A stretch of 24,803 bases of DNA, taken from NCBI GenBank assembly GCA_937958695.1, contig CALGNK010000032.1:1-24803 (forward strand). Reading direction: 5' to 3'. This DNA is from an uncultured bacterium (lineage in GTDB: Bacteria; DUMJ01). The translations under genes were made by a program, and so were the position numbers. Below are positions 7,426 through 15,733 of this stretch, one piece after another; position 1 is the stretch's first letter; every line of letters begins with the position of its first letter. The notes beneath the pieces are model-generated. The model was not told where the DNA came from. It did not search any database and saw nothing but the letters and a program-made list of their open reading frames with translations.

Positions 7426-8297
7426 TTAAGCCACCCCGCTAGCCTCATATAGTAAAGAACAACCCTATCTATAGGGATACCTGAACTAGCCCTAATGTAT
7501 TCTATGCTATGGTCAAGACAGAAGGATTCAATCTCTTCTAAGAATCTCTTAAGGGTTTGCTTATACCCATTTAATATATCGTCAACCTCGTCCAGTTCTA
7601 TAACTTCACCCGTCTCTGAATCTATAAGTTTTACACTCCCAGAGATTGGTGGAGATATCTCTTCTTCTGAGAGTATATGAAATACAAACGTCTCATATCC
7701 TCTAGCGCTTAGAATTTTTAGTCCCTCCTCATATCCATTTGGATCCAAAAAATCAGAAAGTATTATAAATACAGCTTTACCTCTTAATCCTTTAAGAGAT
7801 TCCTTTACTGCATTATTTAAAAATGTAACTCCTTGAGGTTCTAAAATATCTAAAAATTTTAAAAGTCTCATAATATTAGCTCTACCACGTAGAGCTTCTA
7901 ATCTTTTCTCTAAAGTTGAAGAAATACAGTAAACATTTACTAGGTCATAGTTAACAAGCCCTATATATCCAAGACTTGCAGACAATTGTTTACCAAAGTA
8001 TATCTTAGAAGGATCTCCAAACCCCATAGACTTACTTATATCAAAAAGTATATTTATAACACTAATCTCTTCTTCTCTAAAGAGTTTTACAAAAAGCTTA
8101 TCAAGTCTTGCGTATATATTCCAGTCTATATAACGAAAATCGTCTCCTATCTCGTAACTTCTATAATCTTGAAATTCTATCCCTCTGCCATATCTAGAGC
8201 TCAATCTTTCTCCAACACTAGATCCTTTGACTGACCTCTTTATAATTAAATCTAATCTCTCTAAATAGCTGAGAAATTCAGGACTTAACAGGCTCAT
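7422..8297 (-). CDS. DUF58 (vWA-like) protein
   Basis: 291 residues, soluble. The DUF58 signature is clear: GRGIEFQDYRSYEIGDDFR then RYIDWN (55-60), AR and LFVKLFREEE. A vWA-like fold follows, with DISKS (86-90) as a MIDAS-type DxSxS motif and a later FIILSDFLDP segment. DUF58 proteins are almost always encoded next to MoxR ATPases and membrane vWA proteins, and are thought to work with them as an adaptor. The gene starts 20 bp inside the end of the MoxR gene and overlaps the next by 4 bp. The extended overlap with moxR is typical of these pairs and supports coupled synthesis. Confidence 0.93.
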   Translation of the reverse strand: MSLLSPEFLSYLERLDLIIKRSVKGSSVGERLSSRYGRGIEFQDYRSYEIGDDFRYIDWNIYARLDKLFVKLFREEEISVINILFDISKSMGFGDPSKIYFGKQLSASLGYIGLVNYDLVNVYCISSTLEKRLEALRGRANIMRLLKFLDILEPQGVTFLNNAVKESLKGLRGKAVFIILSDFLDPNGYEEGLKILSARGYETFVFHILSEEEISPPISGSVKLIDSETGEVIELDEVDDILNGYKQTLKRFLEEIESFCLDHSIEYIRASSGIPIDRVVLYYMRLAGWLK

Positions 8298-9261
8298 TCT
8301 CTAACTCAGGGACCTCCTCCAAGATATGATCAATAATGGTATCTGTATCTAGCCCTTCTGCTTCTCCTTCAAAATTTAGAATAATCCTATGTCTTAAAGA
8401 AGACTTAGCAACATATCTGATATCAGAAAAGCTCACATTGTATCTACCTTCTATAAGAGCCTTAACCTTGGCTCCAAGTATAAGTGACTGAACTCCTCTT
8501 GGGCTAGCCCCATAACGGACATATCTTCTAACCATAGAAGGTGAAGACTCAAGCTCAGGATGAGTTGCTAGGACAAGTCTAACCGCATAATCCTTCACTG
8601 GGCTAGAAACAGGAACACTTCGTATCTCTTTCTTTTTTATCTCTATAGCTTCTCCATCCAAAACCTTATCTGCTCTTGGTATTTGAGGATTTGTTGTTCT
8701 ATCAATTATATCAATAAGCTCTTCTTTATTGGGAAAACCTAATTTAAGCTTAAAAAAGAATCTATCTAACTGTGCTTCAGGTAAAGGATATGTTCCTTCC
8801 ATCTCTATAGGGTTTTGTGTAGCCATTACAAAAAATGGCTCTTTCAGTCTATGAATAGTGCCAGAAACGGTTACGCTATGTTCCTGCATTGCCTCAAGTA
8901 ATGCAGATTGTGTCTTAGGTGTAGCTCTATTAATCTCATCAGCCAAAACTATCTGGGCAAAAATAGGCCCAGGCTGAAACCTAAATGTCCTATCCTGTTC
9001 CATAACATTTGTCCCTATAATGTCTGAAGGCATAAGGTCTGGAGTAAATTGTATCCTCGAAAATGTAAGGTCTAGGGCCTCTGCTAATGTCTTTACCATT
9101 AATGTCTTTCCTAGCCCTGGAAGTCCTTCCAATAATATATGCCCACCACTAAATAGAGCTATTAAAACTTGCTCTATAATGTCATCATATCCTACTATTA
9201 CTTTTGAAATCTCTCCCTTGAGTTTATTAAATATATCCCTAAATTCTTCTCTAAATTCCAT
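8278..9261 (-). CDS. MoxR-family AAA+ ATPase
   Basis: 327 residues. Walker A is GLPGLGKT (46-53), Walker B is VLADE (105-109) followed by INRATPKTQSALLEAMQE, sensor 1 lies in MATQNP (Asn150), and Arg167 in EAQLDRF is a likely arginine finger. These are hallmarks of the MoxR (AAA_3) family. MoxR ATPases use ATP hydrolysis to remodel or load cofactors into partner complexes, usually together with vWA proteins; the classic case is activation of methanol dehydrogenase. The substrate is unknown here. The ATG at 9261 follows AAAGGAGAG and comes 3 bp after the upstream stop. It is the motor of the operon, placed directly before its DUF58 partner. Confidence 0.95.
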   Translation of the reverse strand: MEFREEFRDIFNKLKGEISKVIVGYDDIIEQVLIALFSGGHILLEGLPGLGKTLMVKTLAEALDLTFSRIQFTPDLMPSDIIGTNVMEQDRTFRFQPGPIFAQIVLADEINRATPKTQSALLEAMQEHSVTVSGTIHRLKEPFFVMATQNPIEMEGTYPLPEAQLDRFFFKLKLGFPNKEELIDIIDRTTNPQIPRADKVLDGEAIEIKKKEIRSVPVSSPVKDYAVRLVLATHPELESSPSMVRRYVRYGASPRGVQSLILGAKVKALIEGRYNVSFSDIRYVAKSSLRHRIILNFEGEAEGLDTDTIIDHILEEVPELENEPVKS

Positions 9262-9264
9262 ACA

Positions 9265-10611
9265 TTACTCTCCTTTCAGTCTTTCAAAATAAAGTTTTAT
9301 CGTCTCTCTATATTCAGAGGGAACATTCTCTTTTCTTATAGGATCCTCTATTGACTTAATAGGGCTACCTACACTTTCTTCTATCGAAGGGGAAACCTCC
9401 TTACCCACATTCTTTATTTTTAATCTTATATCTCCTTCTTCTTTGGCTATACCTGAGACATATTGTGGTATACCTTGGTTAAAAAGTCTTTCAGATTCTT
9501 CGCCTAGCTTATTTTCTCTTTCTCCTTTACCAGGTAAAGATCCACCCTCTTCAACGGTCTCCTTACCTCCTACAGCATCTTCTCCTCTTTTATTTTCTTT
9601 AGATGAAGCATCAATATCTCCTTGAGAACCTCCTTCCATCTTATTACCCGTTCCCTCTTTCTTATCTAGATTAGATGTAACATCAGTGTTTTCCCCTGTA
9701 GAAGAATCTTTACCGCTACCATCACCACTGTCTAACTCACTCCTATCCTTCATTGGATAATCTCCACTTTCAGACCCTGATTCTTCACCAGATAAACCTC
9801 TATTAGAGGCAAGTTGCCTTTCACCTTCTTTACCTTTGCCTCTATCATCTTGAGAAGTATTACTAGTATTATCACTATTCATCTTATTCATAACTGCCTC
9901 TAACATCCTTTTTATATCCATCCTAGTATTTGTATCCATACCACTACTAGCTTCCTTTTCTATTTCTTTAGTTATCTCCTTCAAAACACTCAAGCCATCC
10001 TCTTTCTTAATCTTCTTCTCTTCAATCTCCTTCCTAAGGATCTCCAACCTCTTGGCTAACTCTGGTCTCTCAGAGACCAACTTTTGTTCTAATCTAAGAA
10101 TATCTGACTCTATAATACTTTGAGTAGCTATGTTTGTTTCTCTAGAGGAGATAAATTTAGGGTAGAAGATATTCTGATAGAACATCAGGGATAAAAAAAG
10201 TATTGAAGGAACAAGAAGTGCATACTTAATCCTCTTTCTAAATCTTAAAGGATAAACCCTCTTTAAATCCACAGTTTTTAGTAAGTTTAATGTATCATCT
10301 AAAAGTCTTTTTATAATGGGAGAATCATCTTTAGAAAATTCCAAACTAGTTATAACCCTCTCTTTAAGATCTAGATCTCTATCTATTACTATAGCTACCT
10401 TATCATCATCTATAGGCTTAATAATAGAGAGCACTAGAGCAATGAAAAAGGGGATTAGTAGATACAAATATGATATATCAAAATGGAAGAAGTATCCCAA
10501 TACAAATATGGTAGAAGTATATATTGATAATTCCAGGGTCCAATTTAAAAACATAACAGTTCTTATTTTCAGTCTAACTAGTGAGATAAACCTTCTAAGT
10601 TCTGCTGACAT
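9265..10611 (-). CDS. MoxR-operon membrane protein with coiled coil and acidic linker
   Basis: 448 residues. Three membrane helices (about 22-42, 47-65, 129-146) hold a cytoplasmic loop with IDRDLDLKERVITSLEF (a segment of this type recurs in DUF4175-like MoxR-operon proteins). A charged helical or coiled-coil part follows (about 160-240). Residues about 240-375 are a low-complexity linker rich in Ser, Gly, Glu, Asp and Lys. The conserved-looking C-terminus ends VPSEYRETIKLYFERLKG, similar to tails I know from proteins encoded beside MoxR. The ATG follows GAGGAGGT at 6-nt spacing and lies 17 bp inside the end of the permease gene. Function unknown. The layout suggests a membrane scaffold whose flexible arm presents a short C-terminal binding motif to MoxR or the vWA proteins, which is inference. 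Confidence 0.75.
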   Translation of the reverse strand: MSAELRRFISLVRLKIRTVMFLNWTLELSIYTSTIFVLGYFFHFDISYLYLLIPFFIALVLSIIKPIDDDKVAIVIDRDLDLKERVITSLEFSKDDSPIIKRLLDDTLNLLKTVDLKRVYPLRFRKRIKYALLVPSILFLSLMFYQNIFYPKFISSRETNIATQSIIESDILRLEQKLVSERPELAKRLEILRKEIEEKKIKKEDGLSVLKEITKEIEKEASSGMDTNTRMDIKRMLEAVMNKMNSDNTSNTSQDDRGKGKEGERQLASNRGLSGEESGSESGDYPMKDRSELDSGDGSGKDSSTGENTDVTSNLDKKEGTGNKMEGGSQGDIDASSKENKRGEDAVGGKETVEEGGSLPGKGERENKLGEESERLFNQGIPQYVSGIAKEEGDIRLKIKNVGKEVSPSIEESVGSPIKSIEDPIRKENVPSEYRETIKLYFERLKGE

Positions 10612-11290
10612 TAATTGACCTCCTCAAATAAATTGTTCTCCAAAGAGTGAGGATTAAACCTAAAAGTCCAATAAAAAGATAGTAAACTAACCCTTCTCTC
10701 TTTGAATGATATACGAGAATCAAAGGATTCATAAGATTTAAAGGGGTAGAAAATCTTGCAGTAAATACTAATAAAACGACTATACCAATCCAAAAAAGGA
10801 TTACTGGGAATATCTTCTCTTTTAATGTTGAGACAAAGTATCCCCAACAAGCTAGGCTTAAATCTACTACTATCAGGATTGAGAAGAAATATTTAAGATT
10901 CCCATCTATGCCTAGATTAAGAGCTAAAAGATTAAACGGCAATACAGAGATAAGCATAATCAGAAGGTGAATAAAGAATGCTATAAGTTTACCAAAAACT
11001 ATACTAAAGACAGAAAAATTGCTGCCAATAGCTAGATCCCTAATAGTCTTCTCACTATCTGCAAGAGAGTTACCCATAGTTATTACCGCGGTGAAAGCCA
11101 AGAAGATAAAAAATTCCGAAATAGCCATAACTATAAAAAGCTTTGGAATAAAGCTATTCATAACTCTCTGAGATCCGGGAGCAGATAACACAAAGACAAA
11201 GAAGAGTATAAATAGAGATATACTCCAAAACTTTATAAAATCTAAGCTATTTATCCTAGCTTCTAGATCTTTCCAAATTATAGTAATTAT
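10595..11290 (-). CDS. ABC-2-type transporter permease, apparent non-AUG start
   Basis: About 231 residues with six hydrophobic segments. The N-terminus TIIWKDLEARINSLDFIKFW has the amphipathic 'KxL..R..S' helix typical of ABC-2 permeases, then a helix, LSAPGSQRVMNSFIP and five further helices. The first canonical start codon in frame is GTG at 11191, but that would cut off the conserved N-terminus and half of the first helix. The frame is open up to 11341 with no ATG, GTG or TTG above 11191. A strong GGAGGT at 11304-11299 sits 8 nt before an in-frame ATA (11290-11288) and 11 nt before ATT (11287-11285), so I place the start there. No ABC ATPase gene is adjacent. The 3' end overlaps the next gene by 17 bp. 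Confidence 0.75.
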   Translation of the reverse strand: MITIIWKDLEARINSLDFIKFWSISLFILFFVFVLSAPGSQRVMNSFIPKLFIVMAISEFFIFLAFTAVITMGNSLADSEKTIRDLAIGSNFSVFSIVFGKLIAFFIHLLIMLISVLPFNLLALNLGIDGNLKYFFSILIVVDLSLACWGYFVSTLKEKIFPVILFWIGIVVLLVFTARFSTPLNLMNPLILVYHSKREGLVYYLFIGLLGLILTLWRTIYLRRSINVSRT

Positions 11291-11304
11291 AGTTTCAGAC
11301 CTCC
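11285..11304 (-). promoter_or_regulatory. Shine-Dalgarno that sets a non-AUG start
   Basis: GGAGGT (11304-11299) precedes ATA (11290) and ATT (11287) and overlaps the last codons of the upstream gene, whose TGA is at 11297-11295. This spacing matches the 8 nt seen at other genes in the window, so ATA or ATT is the probable initiation codon. Confidence 0.55.
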
Positions 11305-12767
11305 AAGAGATATAGTGTGAAAATATTAATATTACTTGATTTTAACTCGATATCTACTGGTACTGTATATATCCATCCTAGTATATAATTCTTCTCACCT
11401 AATAATATTATACCACTATCTATAAGCCAAGATAGAATTTTCCCTCTAATATCCTCTCTATTTACTCTTGACAATCTTGATAGCTCTATTAAGAACCTAT
11501 TCGTTCCAATCTTTATATCATCTAGGGGGATGTAACCATTACTATCCAGAAAGTAGACATTATGTAGGATATAAGAGGAGTTATTAATAACTGTAACATT
11601 ATTGCCGTCTTTATATGCCTTAATATTATGCTCTAGAACTCCCCAACCCCTAAGAAGGCCAAACTTATTCAGTCCTAGATTTATCCGCACTAAAGTTCTA
11701 CCTTTATCTTCATTATTAAAGGTTGTCTCTGCAATTCTTCTTTCTCTTCTACTTATCCAGAAAACAAGATCCTTTGGGTTATACGAAAAACTCCAAGTTC
11801 TATTATAAGGAGAAAAGACCGCTAACCCTGAATAAAATTTTGCATACTGAGAGTTTTTATTTACTGCTATAAGGTTAACCTGTATACCTATATCACTACT
11901 ATCCTTTGTTCTTAACGTCAAATTAAAGAGTAGATAAGAAAAGGCAAGACTAATTAGAATATATATCCCAATTCTCTTTAAGAAATGTCCCTTGGAATAG
12001 TATAGAAAAAGGAAAATTGATAATACATGAAGAAAAAGTATCAGTGATATAAATGCCTTAGACGGTAATGGCACATCCTGTTCTTTCACTAGGTCTAAAA
12101 CTAAGGGAGAAAGGTCAACATCTCCTGGATAAGAATCTCGTCTAAACTTATCTATAGTACTAGAAGGATCCTTCAAAACCACTCCACCTAAAGCTACCCA
12201 TTTATCTAATAAATTCTTCAATCTATGGAAAGAGAGAGGACTAAGAGAAACTATATCAAATGGATCTAGTATAAAGACTGGCTTATCTAAAAGCCTATCA
12301 GACTCAAGAGATAAAACCCTACTTCCTCCTCTGTAAGGCAATGTCCAATTATCTATAAAGCAGATAATCGGTAATCTCATATCCAATTCTTTTATCTCAT
12401 AGTCTAAAGACCTTAATAGTTTTCCATCTCGAGAGTATATAGATACTTTTACAGGATGTCTCACATCAGAAATAGGAACTAAGAAAAGGTATTCTCTCTT
12501 AGAGTACATTGGTATATCTACTTCTGACTTTAGTATAACAGTTGTTATATTTTCTAATATTATGCTTCCCTCTTTTACCTCTATCTCTATGTTACCCTTA
12601 AATGGAACACTGTAGGTCTTTATAATTACACTAATGGGATTCCATCTACCAGTCTTTACTACTCCATTGAAGCCAAACTCTACATTTATATCTACCCCCA
12701 CCTGGGAATAAGCCTTAGCGGAAATAAATAGAAATATCAATAGAAAAGGGAAAAATCTAAATTTCAT
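11295..12767 (-). CDS. Secreted/membrane protein heading the MoxR/vWA operon
   Basis: 490 residues. A signal peptide covers 1-21 (ends SAKAYS). A beta-rich domain begins VDINVEFGFNGVVKTGRWNP; this 'FGF.G..K.GRW.P' pattern recurs in proteins encoded with MoxR/DUF58 genes. Around residues 165-205, FDIVSLSPLSFHRL followed by WVALGGVVL looks like the core of a GATase-like fold without catalytic residues. Two membrane helices lie at about 238-255 and 264-283, followed by a second beta-rich domain to the C-terminus. The ATG follows GGAGGT (12776-12771) closely. It is the first gene of the operon; the permease start lies 4 bp beyond its stop. Role unknown; an extracytoplasmic partner of the permease or of the vWA proteins is my best inference. 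Confidence 0.65.
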   Translation of the reverse strand: MKFRFFPFLLIFLFISAKAYSQVGVDINVEFGFNGVVKTGRWNPISVIIKTYSVPFKGNIEIEVKEGSIILENITTVILKSEVDIPMYSKREYLFLVPISDVRHPVKVSIYSRDGKLLRSLDYEIKELDMRLPIICFIDNWTLPYRGGSRVLSLESDRLLDKPVFILDPFDIVSLSPLSFHRLKNLLDKWVALGGVVLKDPSSTIDKFRRDSYPGDVDLSPLVLDLVKEQDVPLPSKAFISLILFLHVLSIFLFLYYSKGHFLKRIGIYILISLAFSYLLFNLTLRTKDSSDIGIQVNLIAVNKNSQYAKFYSGLAVFSPYNRTWSFSYNPKDLVFWISRRERRIAETTFNNEDKGRTLVRINLGLNKFGLLRGWGVLEHNIKAYKDGNNVTVINNSSYILHNVYFLDSNGYIPLDDIKIGTNRFLIELSRLSRVNREDIRGKILSWLIDSGIILLGEKNYILGWIYTVPVDIELKSSNINIFTLYLLEV

Positions 12768-12787
12768 AGAACCTCCATTTTACTTTT

Positions 12788-12817
12788 ATTATAACAACCT
12801 TATGGTATACTATTCAA
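12788..12817 (-). promoter_or_regulatory. Promoter of the MoxR/vWA operon
   Basis: Minus strand: -35 TTGAAT (12817-12812), 18-bp spacer, perfect -10 TATAAT (12793-12788), start near 12782, then GGAGGT and ATG at 12767. The leader is only about 15 nt, unlike the envelope genes. Confidence 0.75.
12806..12811 (+). promoter_or_regulatory. Possible -10 of the ribokinase operon
   Basis: TATACT on the plus strand with only a weak T-rich -35 (TTTTAT at 12784-12789, 16-bp spacer). It lies between the -10 and -35 of the divergent operon promoter, so the two promoters would compete for the same DNA. Confidence 0.35.
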
Positions 12818-12841
12818 GAGAAATCTAAATTGGAGGAGTAT

Positions 12842-13780
12842 ATGAGTAACAGACCTATTTTAGTTATAGGGAGTATAAATATGGACCTAGTAATAAAATC
12901 TAGCTTTATTCCAAAACCAGGAGAAACAGTTATTGGTGAATCCTTCTATAGGGCTTGTGGAGGTAAAGGTGCAAATCAGGCGGTAACTATATCTAAGTTA
13001 GGAGGAAACTGTTACTTTATAGGAAAGATAGGAAGCGATTCTTTTGGTGCTGAATTAAGAGAAAATCTTATAAAAAACGGAGTAATTATAGATTATCTAA
13101 CTGAAGATGATCTAGAACCTTCAGGTATAGCCTTTATTATTGTGGATAAAAAAGGCGAAAATAGTATTGTAGTTGCTCCTGGTGCAAATATGAAGTTAAA
13201 AAGAGAGGACGTAGAAAGAGCTTTGCCAATAATACTTCAAGCTGGAACTCTACTTATTCAATTAGAGATACCAATTGAAACAGTAGAATTTTCTCTTAGC
13301 CTGGCTAAGAAATATAACCTTATGACTATATTAAACCCTGCTCCAGTAAGACAGAGGATAGATAAAGAGATTATATCTCTAGCAGACATTATTACTCCAA
13401 ATAGGTCAGAATTGGAGAAAATAACAGAAACCGAATTAAAGGATGATGGAGATATTATTAAGGCAGGAAAGAAAATCTTAGAGTACGGAGTTAAATGGGT
13501 TATAGTAACTTTAGGCTCTCGTGGAGTTATAGGTATAGGAAAGGATAGAGAGATCTTTATCCCAGCTATAGAGGTGTCCCCTATAGATACAACTGGGGCT
13601 GGAGACGTCTTTAATGGGGCTTTAACCCTAAGGATCTCTCAAGGCGAGTCTTTAGAGAAGGCAATGAGATTTGCAGTTATCTGTGCTGGGATTTCTGTAA
13701 CAAGAAAGGGAGCACAGAGTTCTATACCAACATTGGAAGAGGTTAACAATTTTATTGAAAAGGAGGGAATAGAGGTATGA
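12842..13780 (+). CDS. rbsK: Ribokinase (PfkB family)
   Basis: 312 residues from ATG 12842. I prefer this start to the in-frame TTG at 12830 because GGAGGAG (12832-12838) lies between them at correct spacing. Ribokinase phosphorylates D-ribose to ribose 5-phosphate with ATP. Both PfkB signatures are present: GGKGANQAV (40-48), which contacts the sugar, and DTTGAGDVFNGAL (249-261) with catalytic Asp255 and the anion hole. The N-terminal GSINMDLV and the length fit ribokinase well. The stop overlaps the start of the nucleoside hydrolase gene (ATGA), so the two are translationally coupled: the hydrolase should release ribose from nucleosides and this enzyme should trap it. Other PfkB sugar or nucleoside kinases remain possible, but the context favours ribokinase. 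Confidence 0.88.
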   Translation: MSNRPILVIGSINMDLVIKSSFIPKPGETVIGESFYRACGGKGANQAVTISKLGGNCYFIGKIGSDSFGAELRENLIKNGVIIDYLTEDDLEPSGIAFIIVDKKGENSIVVAPGANMKLKREDVERALPIILQAGTLLIQLEIPIETVEFSLSLAKKYNLMTILNPAPVRQRIDKEIISLADIITPNRSELEKITETELKDDGDIIKAGKKILEYGVKWVIVTLGSRGVIGIGKDREIFIPAIEVSPIDTTGAGDVFNGALTLRISQGESLEKAMRFAVICAGISVTRKGAQSSIPTLEEVNNFIEKEGIEV

Positions 13781-14664
13781 AAAAGATAATTATAGATACT
13801 GATATCGGAGGAGACATAGACGATGCATTAGCAGTGGCATTAGCTCTTAACTCTCCAGAGATAGAAATCATAGGTATTACTACTGTCTTTGTAGATACTG
13901 CATCAAGAGTAAAGCTAACTAAAAAGTTATTAAGTCTTTATAACAAGTCAGATATACCAGTAATTAAAGGGGCTGAAAAGCCTTTGATAGGTAGCTGGGA
14001 CAAGAATCTTATCCCTTTACAGGCTCAGGCGGTAAAAGATAACATAGAAATAGATGAGAGTATAAATGTAATAGACTTTATAGTAAATACAATAATGGAT
14101 TCGAAAGAAAAGATAACGCTCATCCCCATAGGGCCTCTAACAAATATTGCAAGTGCAATAATAAAAGAACCAAGATTAAAGGAAAAAACAGAGATATACA
14201 TGATGGGAGGTATGTATTCTCAGGCATTTCCAGAGTGGAATATATACTGTGATCCAGAATCAGCTAGGATAGTATTTGATTCTGGAATAAAGATAACAAT
14301 GGTAGGATTAGATGTGACACTAAGATGTAGACTAAGTAAAGAAAATCTAGATAAAATCTTCAATTACAATAGCGAAAGAACTAGATTTTTATCAGAACTG
14401 ATCAAAATATGGCAAGAAGGGAATGAAGAGCGCTACCCAATACTTCATGATCCGCTTGCTATAGCTAGCTTTATAGATCCATCACTTGTAAAAAAGGAAA
14501 ATATGCACATAAAGGTCGAGACAAAAGGCGAATTTACTAGGGGAGTAACGGTAGTAATTGATACGCCCTATACTAGCAAGAAGGGAGACTCAAATGTAGA
14601 CGTATGTGTAGACGTAGATAGTGATAGATTTATAAACTTTTTCTTAAACAGGATATTAAAATAA
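13777..14664 (+). CDS. Inosine-uridine-preferring nucleoside hydrolase family
   Basis: 295 residues. These enzymes hydrolyse the N-glycosidic bond of ribonucleosides, giving base and ribose. The calcium-binding N-terminal motif IDTDIGGDIDDALAVALAL (6-24) is intact, as are PIGPLTNIA, YMMGGMY and HDPLAIAS; the His of the last motif is the usual catalytic proton donor. Purine or pyrimidine preference cannot be read from sequence. The ATG overlaps the ribokinase TGA by 4 bp with AGAGGT in front. I see no nucleoside transporter or base phosphoribosyltransferase alongside, so uptake and base reuse must be encoded elsewhere. Confidence 0.92.
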   Translation: MKKIIIDTDIGGDIDDALAVALALNSPEIEIIGITTVFVDTASRVKLTKKLLSLYNKSDIPVIKGAEKPLIGSWDKNLIPLQAQAVKDNIEIDESINVIDFIVNTIMDSKEKITLIPIGPLTNIASAIIKEPRLKEKTEIYMMGGMYSQAFPEWNIYCDPESARIVFDSGIKITMVGLDVTLRCRLSKENLDKIFNYNSERTRFLSELIKIWQEGNEERYPILHDPLAIASFIDPSLVKKENMHIKVETKGEFTRGVTVVIDTPYTSKKGDSNVDVCVDVDSDRFINFFLNRILK

Positions 14665-14677
14665 GAGGAGTCTATGA

Positions 14678-14683
14678 TATAAT
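14678..14683 (+). promoter_or_regulatory. -10 element of a probable leaderless gene
   Basis: A perfect TATAAT ends 9 nt before ATG 14693, and no Shine-Dalgarno lies in between. The -35 region is weak. A GAGGAG at 14665-14670 belongs to a tiny AUG-AUA-UAA frame starting at 14674, not to the methyltransferase. Confidence 0.5.
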
Positions 14684-14692
14684 TTAATAGCT

Positions 14693-15733
14693 ATGGAAAG
14701 TAAGATTGAAAACTGGATAAAGACACATCTATCCTGTGTAAGAACTACTAGTGCTGAGCTTACATATGAAAGATTAGATTCACAGGCTTATGCTAATTTG
14801 CCTGTTATATATCAGCCATTAGATGTAAATAATAAGTCACATTGGTATGATATAGCTATATGTAGTGCATTTAGCTATGCAGTAAGAGGTTCTAAGGTGA
14901 TACTTGATGTAGGTCCAGGTGATGGTTGGCCATCTCTAAGAGTAGCACATAATTTTGAAAAGGTCATTGGAATAGACCCCTCTCATAGAAGAGTAAGTGT
15001 GCAACGCCAGAATGCTAAGAGGTTAGGGATAAGAAATGTAGAGTTTTTAGAGATGGATGTAATCAATATGAGTTTTCCTGATAACAGTTTTGATGGAGTT
15101 ATAGCAGCAAATTCTATAGAACAGAGTAATAATCCTATATTAGCTCTAGAGGAAATCTTTAGAATCTTAAAGCCTGGTGGTAAGCTGGCTATGATATTTG
15201 AAAACTACGACCGCTATATACCAACACATGAGAGAGATGAATTTCTCTGGGCAGAGATAATAGCAGATGAATGTATACTTTTCTACTCTCTGAAAGAGAA
15301 GCGCCCACCGAGAGAAGTAAAATATGCTCTATTTTTAGATGAAGAATGGCTTATGCAAGAACATGACCTAAGGAGAAAGATAAATGAACTATCAGAGAAA
15401 AAATACAGAACGTATGATGATGAAAGATTTGGAATATCTTTCTTTGAAAGATTAGCACCCTTTGTTATACAGACAAAATATTATGAGCTTTCCCATTTTA
15501 CTTCAGACTTACTCTATGAAGTATTAACCAGGATAGGATTCGTTAATATAAAAGGGGTGGATATAAATATTCCTCAGCTATCAGAATTCTTTGAGGCAGC
15601 CAAAAAAGAAGGAAAACTAGAAAAACTAGAGCCTGTAATGGAAACCATAGGAGAGATCTTTGGAATAGTAGCTGTTGACTCTAGCGTTCCTAGAGTCTTA
15701 GACTTTACTATAGCTCAGAAACCTTCCCTATAA
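14693..15733 (+). CDS. Class I SAM-dependent methyltransferase
   Basis: 346 residues. The Rossmann-type methyltransferase core spans about 65-175: motif I VILDVGPGDGW (69-79), the acidic end of strand 2 in GIDPS (94-98), VEFLEMDV before DNSFDGVIAANSIEQ, and LKPGGKLAMIFE. This is the Methyltransf_11/25 type. The 64-residue N-terminal extension and about 170-residue C-terminal region are not recognised and probably set the substrate, which is unknown. No upstream ATG, GTG or TTG is available because an in-frame TGA lies at 14675-14677. The start is probably leaderless. The 3' end overlaps the convergent PHP gene by 6 bp. Confidence 0.85.
   Translation: MESKIENWIKTHLSCVRTTSAELTYERLDSQAYANLPVIYQPLDVNNKSHWYDIAICSAFSYAVRGSKVILDVGPGDGWPSLRVAHNFEKVIGIDPSHRRVSVQRQNAKRLGIRNVEFLEMDVINMSFPDNSFDGVIAANSIEQSNNPILALEEIFRILKPGGKLAMIFENYDRYIPTHERDEFLWAEIIADECILFYSLKEKRPPREVKYALFLDEEWLMQEHDLRRKINELSEKKYRTYDDERFGISFFERLAPFVIQTKYYELSHFTSDLLYEVLTRIGFVNIKGVDINIPQLSEFFEAAKKEGKLEKLEPVMETIGEIFGIVAVDSSVPRVLDFTIAQKPSL

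Noticed and set aside
10611-10850. 79-residue open frame on the minus strand inside the permease gene
   Set aside because: It lies in another frame within the conserved permease sequence, and its translation looks like no protein family.
12830-12841. TTG at 12830 as ribokinase start
   Set aside because: It would place the Shine-Dalgarno GGAGGAG inside the coding region; ATG 12842 has correct spacing.
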